From NCBI GenBank assembly GCA_021647265.1, contig JAKIVA010000009.1, positions 4,294-68,293 on the forward strand: DNA of 64,000 bases, read 5' to 3'. This DNA is from Lutibacter sp. GTDB taxonomy: Bacteria > Bacteroidota > Bacteroidia > Flavobacteriales > Flavobacteriaceae. The notes under the pieces are model-generated. The model ran no database searches and had not been told where the DNA came from. It saw nothing but the letters and a program-made list of their open reading frames with translations. Every line of letters starts with the position of its first letter. Positions within the stretch are counted from its first letter, which is position 1. The translations under genes were made by a program, and so were the position numbers. Shown here one piece after another: positions 9,602 to 17,377 of this stretch.

Positions 9602-12513
9602 TTTAATGCCTCTTTTAATAATGTAACAGGGTGTTTAGAAATTCTTTTAGTACCATCTTTAATTTGATGTCTACAACTAGTACCTGAAGCTGCAATAATT
9701 GTATTGGCTTCAGTATTTCTTATTTTTGGGAATAAGGTGTCTTCACCAACTTGCATGCTAATTTTATAGTGTTCTTTTTCATATCCAAAAGAACCTGCCA
9801 TTCCACAACATCCAGAATTTAGGATGGTTACCTTATAATTTTTTGGAATTGAAAGCATTTGAAATGTAGGTTCGGTGCCACTCAATGATTTTTGCTGACA
9901 GTGACCATGAATTTTTAATGTTTTATTTTCTGTTGTAAAACTATCTGTAGTAATATTGTTTTTTGCAAACTCTTGTTTAATAAATTCTTCAATAGTAAAG
10001 GTGTTTTTTGCAATTTTTTTTGCTCCATTCTTATCATTAGCCAGTCTAATATATTCATCTCTGAAAGTTAAAATTGCTGAAGGTTCGATGCCAATTAAAG
10101 GAGTTTCTTTAGTGATTTTATCTTTAAAAAAATCAACATTGAAATTGGCTTTTTCTTTAGCCTTGTCTAAAATTCCTTTTGATATAAAACTTCGTCCACT
10201 TTCTTCGTGTTGAGTTATTATTACTCTGTACCCTAATGTTGTTAATAATTCAATGGTATCTATTCCTATATTTGCATCGTAATAATTAGTGAATTCATCA
10301 ATAAAAAGATAAATTTCCCCAAATTTAACAGGTTGTTTTAATAACCTGTTTTTGTGTTTTTTATACCATTTAAAAACAGTCGTTTTTGCTAATTTAGGAA
10401 TGCTTCTTTCAGTTGCAATTCCCATTATTTTTTTAGTAAGTTTTGTGTTTAGTACCAAATTAGTAAAAGTAGGAGTGAGGCTACCCAATTTATTCCATTT
10501 TACATTGTTGGCAAACATACTAGTTCTAAACGGAACACCATTTTCTTTGTAATATTGATGTAAAAATTCGGCTTTTAAAGCTGCAATATCTACATTACTT
10601 GGGCATTCACTTGCACAGGCTTTACAGCTTAAACACAAATCAAAAATATCGTATAATTCTTTGTGATTGAATTTGTTTTCTTGGGTTGAATTTGTCAAGA
10701 ATTCTCGTAAGGCATTTGCTCGTGCCCGTGTAGTGTCTTTTTCATTTTTGGTAGCTCTGTAGCTAGGACACATAGTACCTCCAGCTTCAGGAAGTTTTCT
10801 ACAATCACCTGATCCATTACATTTTTCGGTTGCTCTTAAAATACCTAAACTGTCCGAAAAATCTTGAATAGTTTCAATTTTAGGTTCAATTCTATCAATT
10901 TCATAACGTAAATTTTTATCCATTGGATACGGATCGACAATTTTACCTCTGTTAAATATGTTTTTAGGATCAAAAGTGTGTTTAATACGCTTTAAAAGTT
11001 CATAGTTTTTTATTCCAATCATTTGAGGAATAAATTCAGCTCTTACAATTCCATCACCATGTTCACCACTAAATGAACCTCCGTATTTTTTAACGAGTTT
11101 AGCTGTTTTTGACGTTATTTCTCTAAATAAAACAACATCTTCTTTCTTTTTTAAATTTAGTATAGGGCGTAAATGAATTTCACCGGCACCAGCATGCGCA
11201 TAATACACTGCTTCTTGTCCATATTCTTCCATCATTTGGGTGAATTCTGAAATATAATTTGGTAAATCGTTTACTTCTACAGCAGTATCTTCAATACAAG
11301 CAACTGCTTTGTTGTCACCAATAATATTTCCCAACAAGCCTAAACCTGCTTTGCGTAAATTTAAAGCTTTATTGATGTCGTTATTTACTAATTTAGGATA
11401 GGTATAGCCTACATTATTTTCTTTTAAGTCTGAAATTAATTCATCGGCAAATTTGTTGGATTTTTCGTTAGAATTTGTACAGATTTCAAGCATTAATATA
11501 GCTTTTGGATCACCTTCTACAAAAAACCTGTTTTTCAATTGTTCTCTATTATTTTTTGTACAGTCTAAAATGGTTTTATCCATTAATTCACAAGTATACA
11601 AGTTGTGTTTCATAGCAGTTACAACAGCTTTCATACTTTCTTGAATACTATTAAAATGAGCCGCAACCATAATATTTTTTGAAGGAGGCAATGTGTCTAA
11701 CTGTAATGTTATTTCAGTTGTAAAAGCCAAAGTTCCTTCACTACCTGTTAATAATTTTCCAATATTTATGGTAGTATTTTCACCTCCAAAAAGTTTAAAT
11801 TTCAATAATTCATCTACAGGGTAGCCATTATTTCTACGGTGAATACTTTTTTTAGGAAACTCTTTTGTAATTTCTTGCTGAGTTTCTTTGTTAGATAGTT
11901 CGTTAAATATGGATTTGTAAATAGTATTTTCTAACGTTTGTCCTGTTTTTTTTTGATTGAATTCTGAAATACTTACTTCGTTAAATACGACTTCAGAGCC
12001 ATCACTTAAAATAGTTTTTAATTCAATTATTTTATCACGTGTTACACCGTATTTTATAGAAGTGGTTCCTGATGAATTGTTTCCAACCATGCCACCAATC
12101 ATACATCTGTTACTTGTTGAGGTGTTTGGTCCAAAAAATAATCCGTATGGTTTTAAGTAATTGTTAAGTTCATCTCTAATAATTCCGGGTTGTACGGTAA
12201 CCGTTTTTTTATATTCATCAAAGGCTAAAATTTTGGTAAAATGTTTTGAAATATCAACTATTAAACCATCTCCAACACATTGACCTGCTAATGATGTGCC
12301 CGCAGCTCTTGGGATAAGTGTTATGCCATTTTGAGTTGCAAACTGAATGAGTATTTTTATATCTTGTTTGTTTTTTGGATAGGCTACACCTAAAGGAATT
12401 TTCCGATATACTGAAGCATCTGTAGCATAAATACTTTTGTGTAAATTATCAAAGTGAATTTCACCTGATAATAAATTTTCGAGTTCACTTAAATTTATTA
12501 TTTTTAAAGACAT
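9598..12513 (-). CDS. FAD-binding and Fe-S oxidoreductase, probable D-lactate dehydrogenase
   Basis: 971 residues fusing a GlcD/Dld-II-like flavoprotein to a GlpC/GlcF-like iron-sulfur part. The N-terminal PCMH FAD domain contains PRAAGTSLAGQCVGDG; the FAD-oxidase C domain contains HAGAGEIHLRP and GGSFSGEHGDG. Cys clusters follow: one in CNGSGDCRKL...MCPSY (near residue 565) and the ferredoxin motif CLSCKACASECP (from residue 628). A CCG-type domain near the end has SGCCGMAGSFGYE. Relatives oxidise D-2-hydroxy acids such as D-lactate and pass electrons to the quinone pool. MurQ in the same operon releases D-lactate from MurNAc-6-P, so D-lactate is the probable substrate (inference). ATG 12513 is preferred over the adjacent GTG at 12516. 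Confidence 0.85.
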   Translation of the reverse strand: MSLKIINLSELENLLSGEIHFDNLHKSIYATDASVYRKIPLGVAYPKNKQDIKILIQFATQNGITLIPRAAGTSLAGQCVGDGLIVDISKHFTKILAFDEYKKTVTVQPGIIRDELNNYLKPYGLFFGPNTSTSNRCMIGGMVGNNSSGTTSIKYGVTRDKIIELKTILSDGSEVVFNEVSISEFNQKKTGQTLENTIYKSIFNELSNKETQQEITKEFPKKSIHRRNNGYPVDELLKFKLFGGENTTINIGKLLTGSEGTLAFTTEITLQLDTLPPSKNIMVAAHFNSIQESMKAVVTAMKHNLYTCELMDKTILDCTKNNREQLKNRFFVEGDPKAILMLEICTNSNEKSNKFADELISDLKENNVGYTYPKLVNNDINKALNLRKAGLGLLGNIIGDNKAVACIEDTAVEVNDLPNYISEFTQMMEEYGQEAVYYAHAGAGEIHLRPILNLKKKEDVVLFREITSKTAKLVKKYGGSFSGEHGDGIVRAEFIPQMIGIKNYELLKRIKHTFDPKNIFNRGKIVDPYPMDKNLRYEIDRIEPKIETIQDFSDSLGILRATEKCNGSGDCRKLPEAGGTMCPSYRATKNEKDTTRARANALREFLTNSTQENKFNHKELYDIFDLCLSCKACASECPSNVDIAALKAEFLHQYYKENGVPFRTSMFANNVKWNKLGSLTPTFTNLVLNTKLTKKIMGIATERSIPKLAKTTVFKWYKKHKNRLLKQPVKFGEIYLFIDEFTNYYDANIGIDTIELLTTLGYRVIITQHEESGRSFISKGILDKAKEKANFNVDFFKDKITKETPLIGIEPSAILTFRDEYIRLANDKNGAKKIAKNTFTIEEFIKQEFAKNNITTDSFTTENKTLKIHGHCQQKSLSGTEPTFQMLSIPKNYKVTILNSGCCGMAGSFGYEKEHYKISMQVGEDTLFPKIRNTEANTIIAASGTSCRHQIKDGTKRISKHPVTLLKEALK

Positions 12514-12523
12514 CACACTTTAA

Positions 12524-13588
12524 TTATGGATTGAAAACAATACCGCTACAATGATTTTTATTAGCTCCTGTAACACTTTTTAGGCAATTAATTTGTTCTT
12601 CATCTTTTAAAAATCCAAGTAAGGCAAAAACTAAAGCCTCTTTGTAATTGATAATAGTATCTTCAGGAATTATCAATTGAGTTTTTGTGTATGATTGAAT
12701 GCGATTAATAAGAAACGTATTATAAGCTCCACCTCCAGCAACCAATACCGTCTTTTTAGAATTTGAATCAATTTTTTTAGCAATTTGCACAGCTACGTGC
12801 TCCACAAAAGTTCTTAAAATATCACGGATTTCAAGGTTGTATTTATCAATCATTGGGAAAATAGTTTCCACAATAAATTCATAACCTAACGATTTAGGTT
12901 TTGTATCGTTATAAAAAGGTAAGACATTTAGCTCATTTAATAAACTTTCATCAATATTTCCTGTTGAAGCAATAATCCCTTTGTCATCGTATTCAACATC
13001 TAATTGAGAAACATAATGATTTAAAACAATGTTAACAGGACAAATATCAAAAGCAATTCGTTGTCCATTTTCATTAAATGAAATATTAACAAACCCTCCT
13101 AAATTTAAGCAATAATCGTATTCGGAAAACAATAACTCATCACCTATTGGTACTAAAGGAGCACCTTGCCCACCAAGAGCGATATCTTGCACTCTAAAAT
13201 CACAAATGGTTTTTACAGCAGTGATAGCAGTAATTTGTGGTCCATTTCCAATTTGGAGTGTATAATTTTTTTCGGGATTATGAAAAATCGTATGTCCGTG
13301 AGAAGCAATAAAATCTACGTTTGTAATTTTATTTTCGGTTACAAAATTTAAAATAATATTTCCTAAATGAATTCCGTAATCAGCGTCTAGTTTTGTAAGA
13401 GCTTCTCCCGATAAATGAAACCCTTCTTTTAAAATAGTTTTCCACTGGGTACTATAGCTAACAGTTGTAGAATATAGTATTTCAAAGGTGTAGTTGTTAG
13501 TATAGCCAATTTTTATATACGCAATATCAATACCGTCTAATGAGGTACCGCTCATAACACCAATTATATATTTGGTAGTGTTTTTCAT
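12524..13588 (-). CDS. anmK: Anhydro-N-acetylmuramic acid kinase
   Basis: 354 residues of the AnmK family (ASKHA fold). GVMSGTSLDGID near the N-terminus is the family's nucleotide-binding signature; GGFVNISF, FDICPVN (the catalytic Asp position, a variant of the usual FDxGPGN) and VAGGGAYN follow. AnmK opens the 1,6-anhydro ring of anhMurNAc while phosphorylating it with ATP, giving MurNAc-6-phosphate for MurQ. The ATG at 13588 lies one base after the murQ stop and is preferred over an upstream in-frame GTG at 13603 that would overlap murQ. It is cytoplasmic and has no signal peptide. Confidence 0.93.
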   Translation of the reverse strand: MKNTTKYIIGVMSGTSLDGIDIAYIKIGYTNNYTFEILYSTTVSYSTQWKTILKEGFHLSGEALTKLDADYGIHLGNIILNFVTENKITNVDFIASHGHTIFHNPEKNYTLQIGNGPQITAITAVKTICDFRVQDIALGGQGAPLVPIGDELLFSEYDYCLNLGGFVNISFNENGQRIAFDICPVNIVLNHYVSQLDVEYDDKGIIASTGNIDESLLNELNVLPFYNDTKPKSLGYEFIVETIFPMIDKYNLEIRDILRTFVEHVAVQIAKKIDSNSKKTVLVAGGGAYNTFLINRIQSYTKTQLIIPEDTIINYKEALVFALLGFLKDEEQINCLKSVTGANKNHCSGIVFNP

Positions 13589-13589
13589 A

Positions 13590-14411
13590 TCATAAAAATT
13601 CACTTTTGTAAAGGTCTAATACATTTTTTACGCTTTTATGCTTTTCAAGAAGCATTGAAGCTAAATCTTCATCAATTAGCAACTCATCCATTAGCATTAG
13701 TACTCCGCGATTTACTAATTTTGTATTAGATAGTTGCATATGAACCATTTTGTTATCTTTTACTCTTCCTAACTTAATCATTACAGAAGTAGAAATCATA
13801 TTTAATACTAGCTTTTGTGCTGTGCCCGCCTTCATTCTTGTACTCCCAGTAACAAATTCAGGTCCAACAACTATTTCAATTGGGAATTCAGCAACAAGAG
13901 AAAGCGGACTGTTTTTGTTGCAAGTAATACATCCTGTAATGATATTGTGCTCTTTTGCTTTTTGAAGTCCTCCAATTACATAAGGAGTTGTTCCTGAAGC
14001 AGCAATTCCAACCAAAACATCTTTATTGGTAATGTTATATTTCTGTAAATCTTTCCAAGCAAGAGTTGTATCATCTTCAGCATTTTCAACAGCTTTTCTA
14101 AGGGCAATGTCACCTCCAGCAATAAGGCCTATAACCCAATCGTCTGAAACGCCGTAAGTTGGAGGGCATTCAGATGCGTCTAAAACTCCAAGTCGTCCAC
14201 TTGTGCCAGCTCCAATATAAAAAAGTCTTCCTCCATCCTTCATTTTATCATAAATAATATTTACCAATTTTTCAATTGAGGGAATTACTTTTTCAATGGC
14301 AAGGGGTACAGTTTTATCTTCAGCATTTATATTTGAGAGTAACTCAAATGTGTCCATTTTTTCAAGATTATTGTAATTAGATGATTGTTCAGTTGTGGGC
14401 TTATTCTTCAT
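13590..14411 (-). CDS. murQ: N-acetylmuramic acid 6-phosphate etherase
   Basis: 273 residues with a SIS sugar-isomerase domain. LFYIGAGTSGRLGVLDASEC is the family signature, with the catalytic Glu in DASECPPTYG; the second conserved acidic site is in VENAEDDT, and TGSTRMKAGTAQK is the phosphosugar-binding loop. MurQ cleaves the D-lactyl ether of MurNAc-6-phosphate, producing GlcNAc-6-phosphate and D-lactate in the cytoplasm. It overlaps the symporter upstream by 11 bp and sits one base from anmK, so the three are coupled. It is slightly shorter than the about 300-residue E. coli protein but all motifs are present. Confidence 0.95.
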   Translation of the reverse strand: MKNKPTTEQSSNYNNLEKMDTFELLSNINAEDKTVPLAIEKVIPSIEKLVNIIYDKMKDGGRLFYIGAGTSGRLGVLDASECPPTYGVSDDWVIGLIAGGDIALRKAVENAEDDTTLAWKDLQKYNITNKDVLVGIAASGTTPYVIGGLQKAKEHNIITGCITCNKNSPLSLVAEFPIEIVVGPEFVTGSTRMKAGTAQKLVLNMISTSVMIKLGRVKDNKMVHMQLSNTKLVNRGVLMLMDELLIDEDLASMLLEKHKSVKNVLDLYKSEFL

Positions 14412-15858
14412 GTTGTTTTTTTATGATGGTTAAACATAAAATTGTTAATAATGCGTTTACTAATATATTCATAAAACCTAAGTCAAATGAAAATTTGGTA
14501 ATTAAAAAGTAATTTAAATAGTATGTTACAAAGGGCATTAAAATGCAAATGTAAGGTACTAAAGAATCTTTAATTTTAATTTTGGTAAAAATACCGAATA
14601 AATAGAGCCCTAAAAGGGGACCATAAGTATACCCTGCCACTTTAAAAATGGTTGAAATAATATCGCCTTTACTATTTGAAAAAGACATTACTATTAAAAA
14701 AATTAAAGCAGAGAAACTTAGAAGAACAATATTTTTTAAATTGTTTTTCTCTTTAGAAGTTTTATGCTGAATAGCCAAAAAATCATGGGTAAATGAAGTT
14801 GTTAGCGCTGTTAAAGCTGAATCTACACTTGAAAACGATGCGGCTGTAATACCTAAAATAAAACTAATACTAGCTATTGTTCCAAAGTAGTTTAGAGATA
14901 ACATAGGAAATAAATTGTCTGTATTTATAAATTTCCCATTTTCTACTTCTAATTTAACACCGAATTTTTCAGCATATAAATATAACATAATACCTAAACC
15001 TAAAAATAGAAATTGAGTAATTGCTAAAATAAAACTGAATGATAATGCATTATTTTGAGCTTCTTTTTTACTTCTACAAGTAAGCGTTTTCTGCATCATA
15101 TTTTGATCTAATCCCATCATTGCAACAGCAATTAATATTCCCGAAATAAATTGTTTGAAGAAGTTGCTTCCAGAATTAAAATCCCAATCAAATACTTTAA
15201 AATATTTGTGGTGTACTATTGATGAAATGGTTTCCGAAAAACTTAAGTCCAACGAATTTTTAATTGTGTAAATAGCTATTATTGCAGCTAAGATTAAGAA
15301 AAAAGTTTGAAGTGTATCTGTCCAAACAATAGTTTTAATTCCAGATTTATTAGTGTATAACCAAATTAACAATAGGATAATAATTACTGTTAGATAAAAA
15401 GGAACGTGAAAGGCATCAGAAACAGCATATTGTATAATTTTAGCAGCCAATAGTAGGCGAAGTGCTGCGCCAAACGATTGAGATATTAAAAAAAACAACG
15501 ATCCAACTTTATATGTTTTTACTCCAAATCGAGTTTCTAAGTAGGTGTAGATAGAAACTAGTTTTAACTCATAATAAATAGGTATAAGAACATAGGTTAT
15601 AAAAACATATCCAACAATGTTTCCAAATACAAATTGTAAATAGTAAAAATAATTATTACCAACCATTCCCGGTATTGAAACAAAAGTAACTCCAGATAAT
15701 GCCGCTCCAACCATTCCAAAGGAAACTAATTGCCAAGGAGACTCTCTATCTCCTGTAAAAAAGGAGTTATCACTTTTATTTTTTGAAGCAAAACGAGAAA
15801 TCAACATTAGAAGGCCAAAATAGGAGGCAATAACTAATAAAATTAGTGATGAATTCAT
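14401..15858 (-). CDS. Sodium:solute symporter (SSS family)
   Basis: 485 residues with about 13 hydrophobic helices and the SSS hallmark segments GMVGAALSGVTFVSIPGMVG, RFGVKTYKVGSLFFL and ITAASFSSVDSALTALTTSF (Na+ site region with adjacent Ser/Thr). Members carry sugars, sialic acid, amino acids or vitamins with Na+. As the first gene of the murQ-anmK operon, the inferred cargo is a peptidoglycan-derived sugar or muropeptide crossing the inner membrane, a role that AmpG or a PTS plays elsewhere. Start at ATG 15858. A TAAATTTG element on the minus strand at 15908-15915 may be its -7 box, though I find no good -33 partner. Confidence 0.85.
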   Translation of the reverse strand: MNSSLILLVIASYFGLLMLISRFASKNKSDNSFFTGDRESPWQLVSFGMVGAALSGVTFVSIPGMVGNNYFYYLQFVFGNIVGYVFITYVLIPIYYELKLVSIYTYLETRFGVKTYKVGSLFFLISQSFGAALRLLLAAKIIQYAVSDAFHVPFYLTVIIILLLIWLYTNKSGIKTIVWTDTLQTFFLILAAIIAIYTIKNSLDLSFSETISSIVHHKYFKVFDWDFNSGSNFFKQFISGILIAVAMMGLDQNMMQKTLTCRSKKEAQNNALSFSFILAITQFLFLGLGIMLYLYAEKFGVKLEVENGKFINTDNLFPMLSLNYFGTIASISFILGITAASFSSVDSALTALTTSFTHDFLAIQHKTSKEKNNLKNIVLLSFSALIFLIVMSFSNSKGDIISTIFKVAGYTYGPLLGLYLFGIFTKIKIKDSLVPYICILMPFVTYYLNYFLITKFSFDLGFMNILVNALLTILCLTIIKKQHEE

Positions 15859-15974
15859 TTATTTATGTTAAATGTTTGCGTGAAATTATAAATATAAACG
15901 GGTATTACAAATTTAATTTCGGTCACTTTATTTAGGAATATAGGTTTAGTGTGGATATCCTTTTTTTATTAAGA

Positions 15975-16015
15975 ATAAATGGGGTTTACAAATTTCTTTG
16001 AAAAACCCCATTTAT
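15975..16015 (-). terminator. Hairpin downstream of the susCD pair
   Basis: ATAAATGGGGTTT (15975-15987) and AAACCCCATTTAT (16003-16015) make a perfect 13-bp stem around a 15-base loop, just after the SusD stop. The minus-strand side is followed by A-rich rather than T-rich sequence, so it may end transcription inefficiently or protect the 3' end of the susCD mRNA. It separates the susCD transcript from the symporter-murQ operon. Confidence 0.55.
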
Positions 16016-16041
16016 AAAATTACATAAAAACAAAAATTTAA

Positions 16042-17367
16042 TTATATGCTTGGGTCAGCAGGTATATTCGGGTTATTTTCTCTTTCATCAAAAGGATAAG
16101 GGTAATAATTTCTATTACGTTCAATGAAGTAGTCACCACCTGCAGGAATTACAAGATTAGGGTGAATTCTTCTAGAGTCTTCAAAGCGCATTCCACTCAT
16201 AAATAACTCTATAGATCTATTTTTAAATATCTCATCCATGATATCAGTTTGGCTGTTTACATTCCCAGTCCAAGGGCCTAGAGCTGCATTTACACCAAAA
16301 ACATCGTTGGTTTTTTCTCTAACCAAGTTTAAGTTTAAAACAGCACTCGGTAAATCGTTTGACATAGCATAAGCTTCTGCTTTGATTAAAAGCATTTCAC
16401 CTGGTAAAAATATAGGAATTGATTTTGAAGCAGTATCAAAAAAGCCTAATGCATTGTCTACATTGTGTAATCCAAAGTCCGTTTCACTCTCATCAACTGG
16501 AGAAAGATAGAATGCTATTCTTCCATCTCCAACTTCAGGAATATAACTACCTGTTAAACCAAAATTATCTTGAGGTTTTGTGTCAGGATCATTAAAAACT
16601 GCAAAACTCCATACAGGATTTTCATTTGTAACCCCATCATACCACCATTCTGATACAGAAGAGAGGTTTACAGCATTTGCAGCTGATATTGCAGCAGTAT
16701 AATTTCCTGCAAACAAATTGTATCTAGCTAAAAATGCATTTACCACATTTTGTAAATCTAAATTAGGTATGTACGCTAAAAATTCAGCAGAGATAGCAGT
16801 TGAAGCTAAATCAGCTTTAGCACTTTCTAATAAGTTGATGCATTCACTTAAAACTTCACCTCTAGTGTTAAAAACAGAGGCTCCATTAGGATCGTTATTA
16901 ATAGGAGCTTGCTCAAAATTTTGGATTAAATAACCCAAAGTCATAGCTTTAAACCATTTTGCATAAGCACTAAGACCTGCTTTTGTACCAGGTTCCATTT
17001 CAACATTATCTATATTTGCTAATATAGATTCAGCCATTCCCTTATCTCTTAAAAGTCTAGACCACAATCTAGTAACACCAGCATTATCACTATTTAACAA
17101 AGTTCCACCAGCCACTAACTCTCCAGGAGTTACGTAGGTTAATGTGTTCCCTAATTCTCTTGTTGTTAATCCAGGAATTTCAACAATTGGAGCTAACGTT
17201 GAAGTCGCAAAATTTTGAGACATACCAACAGACACACCTAGTAATCCAGCTTTAGTAGTTAACACTTGGTCTTCTGCAGGCTGATTAATATTGTTAAAAT
17301 CTGTTTCACAAGCTGTAAAAGACAGTACGCCAATTACAACTATAAATATTTTAATTAATTTTTTCAT
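16042..17367 (-). CDS. SusD/RagB-family outer-membrane lipoprotein
   Basis: 441 residues starting with a lipoprotein signal (VVIGVLSFTACETD, Cys at the lipobox). The rest is SusD-like: helical TPR-like scaffold, LWSRLLRDKGMAESILANI early in the protein, FLPGEMLLIKAEAYA and the C-terminal IFKNRSIELFMSGMRFEDSRR element characteristic of RagB/SusD. SusD lids cover the extracellular mouth of a SusC transporter and capture ligand. It follows susC by 10 bp. Lying between the murQ operon and the DeoR/nagB genes, it probably captures amino-sugar oligomers such as muropeptides or chitin fragments (inference from context; ligand specificity cannot be read from SusD sequence). Confidence 0.9.
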   Translation of the reverse strand: MKKLIKIFIVVIGVLSFTACETDFNNINQPAEDQVLTTKAGLLGVSVGMSQNFATSTLAPIVEIPGLTTRELGNTLTYVTPGELVAGGTLLNSDNAGVTRLWSRLLRDKGMAESILANIDNVEMEPGTKAGLSAYAKWFKAMTLGYLIQNFEQAPINNDPNGASVFNTRGEVLSECINLLESAKADLASTAISAEFLAYIPNLDLQNVVNAFLARYNLFAGNYTAAISAANAVNLSSVSEWWYDGVTNENPVWSFAVFNDPDTKPQDNFGLTGSYIPEVGDGRIAFYLSPVDESETDFGLHNVDNALGFFDTASKSIPIFLPGEMLLIKAEAYAMSNDLPSAVLNLNLVREKTNDVFGVNAALGPWTGNVNSQTDIMDEIFKNRSIELFMSGMRFEDSRRIHPNLVIPAGGDYFIERNRNYYPYPFDERENNPNIPADPSI

Positions 17368-17377
17368 TATTCTTTAT

